Shown one piece after another: positions 27,282 to 36,484 of a stretch of 64,000 nt of DNA. Positions within the stretch are counted from its first letter, which is position 1. Every line of letters starts with the position of its first letter. Position numbers and translations under genes: made by a program. Origin of the DNA: Pseudomonadota bacterium (GTDB taxonomy: Bacteria; Pseudomonadota; Gammaproteobacteria; Legionellales; Legionellaceae); contig JAGVJN010000042.1 of the NCBI GenBank assembly GCA_020051095.1, positions 62,001 to 126,000 of the forward strand, in the 5' to 3' direction. The notes beneath the pieces are model-generated. The model did no database searches. It had not been told where the DNA came from and worked only from the letters and a program-made list of their open reading frames with translations.

Positions 27282-27835
27282 GCTTTAGCCTCATCAATGA
27301 CAATATTTGATATTATTTTTGTAACGCCGCCTATTTTATTAATTCGTTTTAATATAGCGCTTAATGCTCGCTCATTGGGTAACTTACCAGATAGGGTAAC
27401 TTCCCCATTTTTGGTATGGGCATTGACACCTACCAAAGGAATAGACTCATCATCAAAGACTTTTGCTTTTAGCACAGCCGTTTCAACTCGGGCGGTAATA
27501 TAAGCATCGGTAAAACCACTGTTCACTTTCGCTATCGCCAACTCATCGGTATCGACTTGCTTCACACCACGCGTGTTGACAGCAAGCCGCAACGCTTCAA
27601 CAAAGGCTTCTTTACTGCGAACATCGCCACTTAGTTTGACGGTGCCTTTTTCCGTGGATACATGAATTTTTAATGGATTGAGTATACGGCTTTTAGTGAA
27701 TTTAGCCGTAATGGTCGTGGTGATGACTGAATCACCGATGCCCTGTTCAATGGTCTTAAGCGAGGCATTTGCTTGGGCCATACCTAAACAAGTAACCGTT
27801 ATGATATAAAATCCAATGACTAACAATCCACGCAT
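27278..27835 (-). CDS. BON-domain periplasmic protein (OsmY-like)
   Basis: The 185-residue protein has a signal peptide (LLVIGFYIITVTCLGMAQANA) and two BON domains: SVITTTITAKFTKSRILNP...VHVSTEKGTVKLSGDVRSKE (about residues 37-75) and AYITARVETAVLKAKVFD...VNAHTKNGEVTLSGKLPNE. BON domains bind membrane or outer-membrane surfaces, and E. coli OsmY is a periplasmic stress protein of this kind. The family often works as an outer-membrane protein chaperone. It is the first gene of a three-gene operon. Confidence 0.88.
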   Translation of the reverse strand: MRGLLVIGFYIITVTCLGMAQANASLKTIEQGIGDSVITTTITAKFTKSRILNPLKIHVSTEKGTVKLSGDVRSKEAFVEALRLAVNTRGVKQVDTDELAIAKVNSGFTDAYITARVETAVLKAKVFDDESIPLVGVNAHTKNGEVTLSGKLPNERALSAILKRINKIGGVTKIISNIVIDEAKA

Positions 27836-28055
27836 AGACCTGTCTCCCCTTGTAAAAATTCAGTATATACCTAAGTGACGCAATAAAGCCAGCTTAGGCT
27901 ATGTCTGTGGGTGCTAGGGCGATGCACAGATCTATGGTTTGTGGACACGCCCTAATAACAATCATCCAATTGATTTAATATTAAGCATTCATGCATTTTA
28001 TGGTTTTTTTTTTGCCAATGCAAATAGATGGTTATCAATTTGCACTATTTTAACA

Positions 28056-28337
28056 TTAGGAGTGGCTTTCAGGATTTTGCGCCCGTAAACGACGTTTGGT
28101 CATGGGATCGATGGTTAATGGTCTTAAAATTTCTATTCGGTCCCCAGCTTGCAGGGGAGTGTTTGCCGCTACAACTTGACCAAAAATAGCATAGGTTTGG
28201 CCGCTTAGATTGGGATAATGCTCGAATAACCCAGACATCTCTATCGCTAGCTGGACATTCGTTCCTTCGGGAACCTTCGTGCATAAATGGTATGGGGTTT
28301 GATCCTCATCAATATAGATGATTTCAACTGGTAACAT
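28056..28337 (-). CDS. rnfH: RnfH-family ubiquitin-like protein
   Basis: The 93-residue protein has the RnfH (UPF0125) ubiquitin-like fold: LPVEIIYIDEDQTPYHLCTKVPEGTNV, then FGQVVAANTPLQAGDRIEILRPL and a basic C-terminal LTIDPMTKRRLRA. Its function is not settled. The frame is open 10 codons further upstream, but ATG 28337 gives the family N-terminus. It overlaps ratA by 14 bp, and ratA-rnfH is a conserved pair in proteobacteria. Confidence 0.9.
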   Translation of the reverse strand: MLPVEIIYIDEDQTPYHLCTKVPEGTNVQLAIEMSGLFEHYPNLSGQTYAIFGQVVAANTPLQAGDRIEILRPLTIDPMTKRRLRAQNPESHS

Positions 28338-28761
28338 AGATTGACTCTGCGCGTTCACAAAAGGCATCTACCATTTTGTTGGTGACTTGTTCAAAAACTG
28401 GTCCTAATAGCAGCGAAAGCATCTTGCCTGCAAACTCAAATTCTAAATCAAATGAAATTTTGCATCCTTCCTCCACTTGCTCAAAATGCCAAAATCCCTC
28501 AAGATGGCGAAAGGGTCCATCTACTAAACGAATTTCGATCATTCTATTTTTCTGTAGCCGATTACAAGTCGTAAATGATTTGCTCATGCCTGCCGCGGTA
28601 ATCTCTAATGTGGCTTGTACCTCATCCTCATCACGATAATGGACGGTGCTTTTAGCACAGTAGGGTAAATATTGATCATAACTCTCAACCTGATCCACCA
28701 GATGAAACATTTGTTCACAAGTATAAGGGACAATTCGGCTTTTTTTGACAACCGTGGTCAT
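28324..28761 (-). CDS. ratA: RatA-family START/COQ10-domain protein
   Basis: The 145-residue protein is of the RatA/COQ10 family, with a START-like lipid-binding fold: YTCEQMFHLVDQVESYDQYLPYCAKS, then LEITAAGMSKSFTTCNRL and the C-terminal DAFCERAESIYV. In E. coli RatA was described as a toxin that blocks 70S ribosome assembly; homologues of COQ10 bind ubiquinone, so the role here is open. It overlaps the esterase gene by 4 bp and rnfH by 14 bp, so all three form one operon. Confidence 0.88.
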   Translation of the reverse strand: MTTVVKKSRIVPYTCEQMFHLVDQVESYDQYLPYCAKSTVHYRDEDEVQATLEITAAGMSKSFTTCNRLQKNRMIEIRLVDGPFRHLEGFWHFEQVEEGCKISFDLEFEFAGKMLSLLLGPVFEQVTNKMVDAFCERAESIYVTS

Positions 28762-29417
28762 ACACTGACTCCTACCATCTGCTGGGAAAACCAGTTTTGC
28801 AAATCGGTGATTTCCTCAGGACAAACTGCATGTTCCATACGATAACTTTTCAAGACGGTATTGTTAAAGCCAAGGTACATTAAATGATCATGGCTTTGCT
28901 TTGTCCATGATGGTTGCACTAAGGGGTCCATTTGACCATAACCCATAAATACTGGTGTGGCTTTATTTAATTGAACCGTTAAGTTTTCGACACAAGGGAT
29001 ATATGCTGAGAGCGCAATCATGCCCCCAAGCTTACAATCCAGTTGTAAACCGGAATATAAAGCCATTGCACCGCCTTGAGAGAAGCCTGCGAGAAAGATA
29101 TGCTCTCTACGAATACCTCGTTTCACTTGTTCAGCAACCACCGCGTTAATCTGTTCGCTGGATTGATGGACGCCTTCGCAGTCTTGGCGGGAGACAAGAT
29201 CGCCGCCTAAAATATCGTACCATGCCGGCATTCTCATACCAGCATTGATGGTCACAGGCCTATCGGGCGCTTGTAGAAAAATTTGCCGAATTTTCTCATT
29301 TGGCCAAGCGATCGCCTGTGCTAAGCCTGCCATATCTTCATAACCAGCACCCAAACCATGCATCCAAATGACGACAAATTGGGCCTGTTGAGCCGGCTCA
29401 GAAACCACGAATTGCAA
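28758..29417 (-). CDS. Carboxylesterase/phospholipase (alpha/beta hydrolase, EstB type)
   Basis: The 219-residue enzyme has an alpha/beta-hydrolase fold of the carboxylesterase/phospholipase_2 family. The first motif is VIWMHGLGAGYEDM, the nucleophile elbow is GFSQGGAMALY, a downstream Asp lies in GYGQMDPLV and the catalytic His in SYRMEHAVCPEEI. Enzymes of this family hydrolyse short acyl esters or lysophospholipids. It is cytoplasmic by sequence. It is the first gene of the esterase-ratA-rnfH operon. Confidence 0.88.
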   Translation of the reverse strand: MQFVVSEPAQQAQFVVIWMHGLGAGYEDMAGLAQAIAWPNEKIRQIFLQAPDRPVTINAGMRMPAWYDILGGDLVSRQDCEGVHQSSEQINAVVAEQVKRGIRREHIFLAGFSQGGAMALYSGLQLDCKLGGMIALSAYIPCVENLTVQLNKATPVFMGYGQMDPLVQPSWTKQSHDHLMYLGFNNTVLKSYRMEHAVCPEEITDLQNWFSQQMVGVSV

Positions 29418-29602
29418 ATGACTACTCCTAAATTTTAGTTAAAAGCGAGATTATCGCTAAACTTGCGTTGTTTATCAAGTGCGCATCCATTTACATTTAT
29501 CGATCGATTGAGTAACCACTTTCGCTGTCACCCACGGTGTAATTGCATGCCCCCCTCAAAGCGAATAAAGTAAAGTAGTCGCATTTTCAAATAACTTAGG
29601 TA

Positions 29603-29608
29603 TATAAT
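29603..29608 (+). promoter_or_regulatory. Probable -10 element for lptM-dapF-trkA
   Basis: TATAAT with TA upstream stands 2 nt before an ATG at 29610, so that ATG would lie at or before the transcription start. This argues for the lptM start at 29640. The -35 region is weak, so I call only the -10. Confidence 0.5.
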
Positions 29609-29639
29609 TATGCTAACATTTATTAATCAATTAGTTATT

Positions 29640-29762
29640 ATGCGTTTAGCATGTTGGGCGCTACTCCTGCTATCTCTTACCTCCTTATGTGCAGGTTGTG
29701 GCAAAAAAGGCCCGTTGTATTTACCCGAAAATGCGCACCAATCTCAAAAAGGTAGCCAATAA
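29640..29762 (+). CDS. lptM: LptM (YifL-like) lipoprotein
   Basis: The 40-residue product (MRLACWALLLLSLTSLCAGC...) is a tiny lipoprotein with the conserved CGKKGPLYLP motif immediately after the lipobox Cys. LptM assists assembly of the LPS transporter LptDE in the outer membrane in E. coli. It sits directly upstream of dapF, the usual place. Its stop (29760-29762) overlaps the dapF ATG by one base. An in-frame ATG at 29610 is unlikely because the -10 element lies next to it. The lipobox is LCAGC, a little unusual in having Cys at -3. Confidence 0.87.
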   Translation: MRLACWALLLLSLTSLCAGCGKKGPLYLPENAHQSQKGSQ

Positions 29763-30586
29763 TGCGCTTTGCAAAGATGCATGGCCTTGGTAACGATTTT
29801 ATGGTTATTGATGGCGTAGGACAGGATTTAACATTAAGCCCTGATATCATTCGTCAATGGTCACAACGCCATACGGGCGTTGGTTTTGATCAATGTTTAG
29901 TCGTTGAATCATCTAACCAACCGGGTATCGACTTTCACTACCGAATCTTTAATGCCGATGGCAATGAAGTCTATCAATGCGGCAACGGCGCCCGATGCTT
30001 GGCTCGGTTTATTCATATGACTGGCTTAAGTTCTAAAAATCCGATAATAGTTGCGACAAAAACGACGCAAATGCAATTAACGATCAACGAAGACAATCAG
30101 GTAGCAGTCCAGTTACCTCCGCCTAAATGGACGCCCGATGAAATCCCTTGTCTTGCGAATACTGAACAGGAATACTACGCAATTGACATCGATGGCCATC
30201 TTGTGACGTTTTATGCTGTTTCGGTGGGGAACCCTCACGCTGTTTTAACCGTGGAAGATATTAACAAAGCCCCTGTTGCCACCCTTGGCAAACAACTGAG
30301 CGAGCATGCCTTCTTTCCCAATCAAGTGAATGTCGGCTTTTTGCAAATTAGCCGCCCTGGCCAACTCCTGTTGCGTGTATACGAGCGAGGATGTGGCGAA
30401 ACACAGGCTTGTGGCAGCGGGGCGATGGCAGCTGATGTGGTTGCTAGGCGATACCTTCATCAACCCAAATCAATGACAGTCGTGTTACCAGGTGGCCAAC
30501 TCACCATTGACCAGGAAGACCCACAGGCACCCATTACCATGACAGGGCCTGCCACCTTCGTTTATCAAGGGGAGCTGTTGTTATGA
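29762..30586 (+). CDS. dapF: Diaminopimelate epimerase
   Basis: DapF converts LL- to meso-diaminopimelate for lysine and peptidoglycan synthesis. The 274-residue product has MRFAKMHGLGNDFMVID, the first catalytic Cys in QCGNGARCLARF and the second in ETQACGSGAMAA. The length is normal. It overlaps lptM upstream by one base and trkA downstream by 4 bp, giving a compact three-gene unit. Confidence 0.96.
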   Translation: MRFAKMHGLGNDFMVIDGVGQDLTLSPDIIRQWSQRHTGVGFDQCLVVESSNQPGIDFHYRIFNADGNEVYQCGNGARCLARFIHMTGLSSKNPIIVATKTTQMQLTINEDNQVAVQLPPPKWTPDEIPCLANTEQEYYAIDIDGHLVTFYAVSVGNPHAVLTVEDINKAPVATLGKQLSEHAFFPNQVNVGFLQISRPGQLLLRVYERGCGETQACGSGAMAADVVARRYLHQPKSMTVVLPGGQLTIDQEDPQAPITMTGPATFVYQGELLL

Positions 30587-31959
30587 GAATTATCATTCTT
30601 GGCGCCGGCCAAGTTGGGGGCACCTTAGCCCATAATTTAGCTAAAGAAGATCACGATATCACCCTAGTTGATTTAAACGAATCTCGTCTACAAGCCCTTC
30701 AACACCGACTGGATATTCAAACAGTTCAAGGATCAGCGACGCACCCATCGGTTCTTATTGAAGCAGGGATAGAGCGCGCCGATATGCTTATCGCTGTGAC
30801 CGATCATGATGAAATTAATATGATGGCCTGCCAAATTGCCTACAGCTTGTTTCGAACACCAGCCAAATTAGCGCGAATCCGATCACAAGATTATGATAAT
30901 TATGAGCAAATATTTTGCAACGACCATATTCCCGTTGATGTGCGTATTAGCCCCGAAAAACTGGTGACTGAACACATTGAAAAGCTCATTAACTACCCTG
31001 GTGCCACTGAAGTATTAGAGTTTGGCGATGGCCAAGCTTTACTGGTTACCATTACCCCACAGCAAAATGGGATGATAGTTAATAAAACGGTGGCGGATCT
31101 GCATGAATCTTTTGCTCAAATTCATGCCCGTGTGGTGGCGATTTTTCGTCAGGGGAAACCTGTTGTCATTGAAGAAAACACCCAAATAGAACCGAAAGAC
31201 AGGGTGTTGTTCATTGCCTCGCCTGCGGCAATCCAACAAGTTTTGGTGGCGCTTGGCCGTTATACCCATCCCAATCGCCGCATCATTATTGCTGGAGGGG
31301 GACATATTGGCTCTAAACTCGCTTCCCGACTAGAAGATAAATATCGTATTAAAGTGCTCGATCACAACCACAGCTGCACCACTCGCTTAGCAAGCCAACT
31401 GCATAAAGCGACCGTTTTAGAAGGCGATATCGCTGACCGAGAGCTACTCCTAAATGAAAATATCGAATTTACGGATGTATTTTGTGCCGTAACGAATGAT
31501 GATGAAGCCAATATCATGGCCTGCTTACAAGCAAAACAACTTGGCGTTCGCCACGCCATGGCGTTGGTAAATCATAAAGCGTATGTTGAGCTCATCGAAG
31601 ACAGCCGCATTGATCACGCCATATCGCCCCAATTAGTCACCATTGGCTCCATCCTCGCTAAAATGCGTCGCGGCAATATGGTAAGAGTCTATCGCTTATC
31701 ACTACAAGACGCTGAAGCCATTGAGTTGGTTGTCCAAGGCGATGAACTCACCTCTCAAGTAATCGGACGAAAATTAAGTCAATTACCGCTTCCCAATGGC
31801 TGCCATATCGCCACCATCCTGCGCAAAGGTGAATTGTTGTTTCCTGACCCAGATTTGGTGGTAGAGACTGCCGATCATTTGATTCTGTTGCTCTTTAAAC
31901 AACGTTATTTAAGGGAGATTGAATCATTGTTTCAGGTTAATTTAAGCTTTATGGCGTAA
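30583..31959 (+). CDS. trkA: Trk potassium uptake protein TrkA
   Basis: TrkA is the cytoplasmic NAD-binding subunit that gates the TrkH/TrkG potassium channel. The 458-residue product has two RCK units: N-terminal IIILGAGQVGGTLAHNLAKEDHDITLVD and a second IIIAGGGHIGSKLASRLED at about residue 235. RCK_C domains follow each. Length and layout are full. It shares ATGA with dapF. Confidence 0.96.
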   Translation: MRIIILGAGQVGGTLAHNLAKEDHDITLVDLNESRLQALQHRLDIQTVQGSATHPSVLIEAGIERADMLIAVTDHDEINMMACQIAYSLFRTPAKLARIRSQDYDNYEQIFCNDHIPVDVRISPEKLVTEHIEKLINYPGATEVLEFGDGQALLVTITPQQNGMIVNKTVADLHESFAQIHARVVAIFRQGKPVVIEENTQIEPKDRVLFIASPAAIQQVLVALGRYTHPNRRIIIAGGGHIGSKLASRLEDKYRIKVLDHNHSCTTRLASQLHKATVLEGDIADRELLLNENIEFTDVFCAVTNDDEANIMACLQAKQLGVRHAMALVNHKAYVELIEDSRIDHAISPQLVTIGSILAKMRRGNMVRVYRLSLQDAEAIELVVQGDELTSQVIGRKLSQLPLPNGCHIATILRKGELLFPDPDLVVETADHLILLLFKQRYLREIESLFQVNLSFMA

Positions 31960-32004
31960 AATTAGTTATATACCCATGATCATTCAAAAAGAGGGGAATA
32001 GAAT

Positions 32005-33918
32005 ATGCCAAACCCATACACCCCAAGAAATGGCGATGACTTACATAACTATAATGCCTATCGGTACCTGCTTGCCCTAAAAAAAGCGCTTCAACCGCCA
32101 GAGCCCGTTAGCTCGCCATCTGAAAAAAATAGAAAACGTGTTGAGCATGCGCTTAGTTTTCTAGAATCTGTTAAAGAAGATCATTACGATCCAAGCTATT
32201 CCTACGGCAACTTATATTCCATAGCTCAACAAGATTTAGACGCCTATACGCCTCAAGAAAATGAAGATCCAAGGATCATTGCACTGATTGAAGCCATGTT
32301 TTTAAATGATAATTTTGCCCTTGAATCAACCTACAACCTGATTAAAGAAGTCCTTGTGACAAATAACCAGGCAACCAGTGAGGCGGAGCATGGCATTACC
32401 CAAAGGCTTAATGAAGGAAGTAATCGCTCTGGAAACACCTATAATCCTCAAGCCATGGAAACACTGGGCAGCAAACTTTATGGCGTGATGGGTCCAACAT
32501 TTGCGCCACAACACACAACCAGCCTACCGTCCATTAGGCATTTCAATTACCAAAGCAAAGATTCCCCCACCGAAATACGCATGGGGACCCAAGGAAAGTA
32601 TAAAATGTGGGGACCCGACGTATCCCATTTATTTAAAACATGGCTACAAATAAGAAACAAAAAAGACCCAGGGCCCAACGGCATAAGCCATATTTATTTT
32701 AATAACCTTGGCCGCGATCGCAGCAGCATTGAAGGAAATCGTGAAAAGAACCTGACCAATGAACTTGAGTCGCTGAATGATGAAGAAGGCATCGCCGTTA
32801 TTACCTTGCCTGCCGATAAAGGGCTATTTTCTTCCAAGGACATTTTATCCACAGCCACTTATGACATCAAAGGCGCGTTTACTAAACAAGTGGTAGCGCT
32901 TATGAGTGGTCAACCTTCTGATATTGAAGTAAAAGATATACACATCCCTGACAAAATTAAAAAAATTATCTATAAAGATGAAAATGAAGCAGAAGTACTA
33001 GAAAGGCTTTTATCTAAGAGCTATGAAGCAATGGGACTGAAAGATCTTGGAGAAGACCAGCCACTTACCAAAGAACAAATGCAAGCGGTCTACTTCCATT
33101 TTCTTAAATTTGAGCTAACAAATTATATTCTAGAAGAAACAAAACCCAAATCGTTTAATATTTCTTGCAAAGACGGCATTGATAGAGCGGGTTCAGCCTC
33201 ATTATTCTATAATTTGATGAAGTCAATTGAAGTAGGAAAACCCATGACCCAGGCGGAATTTGAGACAAACTTACATGGCCCCGCCACCTTAGTCAAAGGT
33301 CGAGGGATGAATAAACACCGGGAACGGGTTTGGAGTGCCGTCAATCAATACGTGGAGGCTAATTATAACCAGTTGGATACCAATGAAAATGCACGATGGA
33401 TTATTCAATGGCGGGATATCAATGCGCCTTCAAAACGTCAAAATGAAATTTTTGAGAAACGATCACAGGCTATCTTAGATTCCATCAAAGGCGATGATGA
33501 TGTTACTATTACGGTACGTGGCTTTATCACTGATTGTATCGAACTAAGCAAAGATAATCACTATAGCAAACGCTTCTTAATGGATATGATTTATGAAGCC
33601 AAATCGGTTGCCGTGGCAGCGAGGCAGCCAAACGGGGAAGAATCCGTCAAAAATGCACTAGCCCATATGGAAAGCCGCATTAAAGCTTACCCAGAGGAGA
33701 TTAAAGAACTAAGCTTTATGGAAAAAGTTGGGCGGTTTTTCCAAAATATTGCCAACGCTATTTTTAAAACCCCTGCCTATCAAAGCACAAAAGAAAAATT
33801 CACTGATAAAAGCTCTGCGTCATTCAAAGAGTTTAAGGAACGAGCTCATCGGCTTGAACATCCTGAGAATATGTCCCCGGAAGTTGAAATAAACCCTGGA
33901 AACGAACTTAATCACTAG
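32005..33918 (+). CDS. Candidate effector with CX5R phosphatase motif
   Basis: The 637-residue protein is not of a family I can name. Residues 388-394 read CKDGIDR, a CX5R P-loop in the context NISCKDGIDRAG, as in phosphoinositide phosphatases of the SopB/IpgD and Legionella SidF kind. It has no signal peptide or membrane segment in the N-terminal part. The C-terminus is charged, with Glu-rich SFKEFKERAHRLEHPENMSPEVE, similar to E-block Dot/Icm secretion signals. The gene stands alone after trkA, and GAGGGGAATAG lies before ATG 32005. I infer a secreted inositol-lipid or protein phosphatase; the substrate is unknown. Confidence 0.6.
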   Translation: MPNPYTPRNGDDLHNYNAYRYLLALKKALQPPEPVSSPSEKNRKRVEHALSFLESVKEDHYDPSYSYGNLYSIAQQDLDAYTPQENEDPRIIALIEAMFLNDNFALESTYNLIKEVLVTNNQATSEAEHGITQRLNEGSNRSGNTYNPQAMETLGSKLYGVMGPTFAPQHTTSLPSIRHFNYQSKDSPTEIRMGTQGKYKMWGPDVSHLFKTWLQIRNKKDPGPNGISHIYFNNLGRDRSSIEGNREKNLTNELESLNDEEGIAVITLPADKGLFSSKDILSTATYDIKGAFTKQVVALMSGQPSDIEVKDIHIPDKIKKIIYKDENEAEVLERLLSKSYEAMGLKDLGEDQPLTKEQMQAVYFHFLKFELTNYILEETKPKSFNISCKDGIDRAGSASLFYNLMKSIEVGKPMTQAEFETNLHGPATLVKGRGMNKHRERVWSAVNQYVEANYNQLDTNENARWIIQWRDINAPSKRQNEIFEKRSQAILDSIKGDDDVTITVRGFITDCIELSKDNHYSKRFLMDMIYEAKSVAVAARQPNGEESVKNALAHMESRIKAYPEEIKELSFMEKVGRFFQNIANAIFKTPAYQSTKEKFTDKSSASFKEFKERAHRLEHPENMSPEVEINPGNELNH

Positions 33919-34018
33919 CTTTAACCACCAGCTCTGGAAAATATGACCTCTTTTTTGGTGTCATTCACAATGATGTTGTTCTATATCCGGCTATTTTTGC
34001 TTATAATAAGGATATAGC

Positions 34019-35386
34019 TTGATTGACTACTTTGAGTATTTCGTGTTTAACAAACCCAAACAGCAAAAGCCCATGGCCAAACCGCTGCCTTTAACCGATT
34101 TAACGGCAATAGCAAATAGCTCGGCGTTGCTTGCACTGAACAAACGACAAACACTGGTTGACGACATTAAAACACATATGAGTTGGCCTAAAAGTGAATT
34201 TGACCAATTTGCTCAGCCCGTGCTCGATCATTTCTTCAATTATTGTCAGCAATTACCCGAAAGCCAAATTAGCTTTTATGGCCATCCAGGTGGTTTGTTA
34301 GATTATTCCTTAAACCGATGCGAAGCAGCGATGGCTATCTTTCGAGGCTATTTAATTCCCGATGACCAAGGCGGTTATTCAGAAATCCAACGGTTATGGC
34401 AATATGCTTTATACAGTGCAGCGTTACTCAAAGGAATCGGCAAACTGTGGCTTGATTTTACGGTAAAAGTTTACGATGACAATGGCCATTTCCTTAGCGA
34501 CTGGAATCCGTTATGTGAAAGCTTAGCGAGCAAAGGCAGTCATTACCAATACCATTTTGTCAAAAATACAGACGATGACTTTCGACGCCGATTAAATTTA
34601 TTCATTGCCCGGCAAATCATGCCTGTCAGTGGATTCAATTGGATTGCCAGCAATGCAGAGGTTTTAGCGGCTTGGTTAGCGCTCCTCCATGAAGATCCTT
34701 ATCGCGCAGGCACCTTGGGTTTGGTGCTCATTAATTCCGATGCCATTGCCATAAAACGATATTTGCATCGCTTGACTTTAGGAGGCGCCGCAGCGGGGAC
34801 GGGCGGGCGAACGTTTAACCGTCTGGCCTCATTTAGCCATAAATCCAAAAATTCCTTGATAAAAGCTGAACAAGAAGTGGGTGTTGCCTTTATCGAATGG
34901 ATGGTTCAATCCATCGAAAGTGGCAAATTAATGATTAACAAAGCCCCTCTCATGATGGTTCCTGGCGGATTAATTATGCATTCCGATATGTTTAAATACT
35001 TTATCCGCGAAAATCCGCATTTTAAAAATTGGCAAGCCATCGAAATGGGTTTATTAAACCTTGGCCTCCACCAAGTGGGCCCCAATGGTAAAACAAACCA
35101 GCGTTTTGAACTAAATAACGGGCAAAGCATCATTGATGGCATTGTGATTAAAGATTACGCCGTCCTTCTGCCTGAAAAAGCCCACGTGATGAATCCAAAC
35201 ACCGGCGAGACCTACCAGTTGTCGAGCACCGAGCTCATCAACCAGGCCCATAATTTAGCCTATTATGAAAAAATGGGCGCGGCTCCGACGGTTGCGCAAG
35301 TACAAGCCCTAAATAGCAAAGGGAATTGGCAGCAAGCAAGCTTAGAGGCTATTTCCTTAAAACCGGATCTCGTTCACCGTGGCTGA
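34019..35386 (+). CDS. TraI_2/MobH-like protein with degenerate HD motif
   Basis: The 455-residue protein resembles the TraI_2 (MobH relaxase/putative helicase) domain: PESQISFYGHPGGLLDYSLNRCEAAMAIFRGY, then WQYALYSAALLKGIGKLWLDF. In active HD-type relatives the second motif reads LLHDIGK; here it is LLKGIGK, so the metal-binding HD pair is lost. It is chromosomal, with no transfer genes around. The start is TTG with AAGGA upstream; no ATG fits better except one at 34073. It overlaps apaH by 8 bp, so it is cotranscribed with a dinucleoside-polyphosphate hydrolase. Confidence 0.65.
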   Translation: MIDYFEYFVFNKPKQQKPMAKPLPLTDLTAIANSSALLALNKRQTLVDDIKTHMSWPKSEFDQFAQPVLDHFFNYCQQLPESQISFYGHPGGLLDYSLNRCEAAMAIFRGYLIPDDQGGYSEIQRLWQYALYSAALLKGIGKLWLDFTVKVYDDNGHFLSDWNPLCESLASKGSHYQYHFVKNTDDDFRRRLNLFIARQIMPVSGFNWIASNAEVLAAWLALLHEDPYRAGTLGLVLINSDAIAIKRYLHRLTLGGAAAGTGGRTFNRLASFSHKSKNSLIKAEQEVGVAFIEWMVQSIESGKLMINKAPLMMVPGGLIMHSDMFKYFIRENPHFKNWQAIEMGLLNLGLHQVGPNGKTNQRFELNNGQSIIDGIVIKDYAVLLPEKAHVMNPNTGETYQLSSTELINQAHNLAYYEKMGAAPTVAQVQALNSKGNWQQASLEAISLKPDLVHRG

Positions 35387-36188
35387 TTATGTCATCGGGG
35401 ATATTCAAGGTTGCTATGAGCCTTTAGTCCGGTTATTAGAGGTCATTGCATTTGATGAAAGCAATGACCGACTCATCTTTGTGGGGGATCTTGTTAACCG
35501 TGGACCAGATTCGTTAGCGGTGATTCGGTTTATCCAACAATTAACCTATCCGCCAGTAATAACCTTAGGCAACCATGACCTTCATTTACTTGCCCGCATC
35601 TTTACAAAAGAAGGCTGGCAGGGCACTGATGAAACCTTAACTGCAATATTAGAAGCAAACGATGTGGAAGACATTGGTCATTGGTTAAGAAAGCAATCAA
35701 TTTTATATTACCACCAACCAACGGAGACGATCATTTGTCATGCGGGAATCGCCCCCTGTTGGGATTTGCCGACCGCCATCGCCAATGCAAGGGAATTAGA
35801 AATCTGTTTGTCTGGCGACTTTTTTATTGCCTTCCTTGAACAAATGTATGGAAATGAACCCAATGTTTGGGAAGAAACACTCGAGGGGGTCGATAGATTG
35901 CGTCTTATCACCAACTACTTTACCCGAATGCGCTTTTGTGACAAACAAGGCCATCCTCTATTGGATTTTAAGGGTAAAATAGACCAAGCTCCACCCGGGC
36001 ATTATCCCTGGTTTTTAGTGCCAAACCGAGTACCAATTGACAAAGACATTGTTTTTGGCCATTGGGCTGCTCTTGAAGGGCATTGCCCGATTGCAAACAT
36101 TCATGCTATCGATACCGGTTGTTTATGGGGAGGTAAGTTAACTGCGTTTCGTCTAGAGGATAAAAAGCGATTTACCTATCCCTCCTAA
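35379..36188 (+). CDS. apaH: Bis(5'-nucleosyl)-tetraphosphatase, symmetrical
   Basis: ApaH cuts Ap4A symmetrically to two ADP and also removes Np4 caps from RNA. The 269-residue product has the metallophosphatase motifs GDIQGCYEPL, GDLVNRGPDS and LGNHDLH, with a further His in FGHWAAL. The start codon is GTG at 35379, inside the upstream gene. The length is normal. Confidence 0.95.
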   Translation: MADYVIGDIQGCYEPLVRLLEVIAFDESNDRLIFVGDLVNRGPDSLAVIRFIQQLTYPPVITLGNHDLHLLARIFTKEGWQGTDETLTAILEANDVEDIGHWLRKQSILYYHQPTETIICHAGIAPCWDLPTAIANARELEICLSGDFFIAFLEQMYGNEPNVWEETLEGVDRLRLITNYFTRMRFCDKQGHPLLDFKGKIDQAPPGHYPWFLVPNRVPIDKDIVFGHWAALEGHCPIANIHAIDTGCLWGGKLTAFRLEDKKRFTYPS

Positions 36189-36360
36189 CTATTGCTTGCT
36201 CCCATCCTGCGCTAGCTAACTGACTAAAATTTCTATCAATTTCCGATTATTCATGAATAAATCCAAGAATTAACCATCTTGCATCTTGTCAAACGATATG
36301 ATTAAGATAGAATGAAATTGTCGCTTAATAGAAAATGCACCTGAGTAAGGATCAGGACGA

Positions 36361-36418
36361 ACGAAGGCCCCAAGATTGAGGCAAAAAAGGGTTTAATGAG
36401 GGAGTTTTTCGTAAGTCC
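36361..36418. repeat. Deleted copy of the 17.4-kb palindromic element
   Basis: It runs from ACGAAGGCCCCAAG through GAGGCAAAAA and TTTAATGAGGGAGTTT to TTTTCGTAAGTCC. It shares its left arm and right end with 17417-17526 but lacks the middle of the right arm, as if by an internal deletion. It lies in the 297-bp gap before the coiled-coil gene, which otherwise shows no gene. Confidence 0.55.
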
Positions 36419-36484
36419 AGAGGATAATTGTTGCAAACGTATGCAGCATAATGTCGGTTGAAGGTATATCAGGGAGTAACGCCG

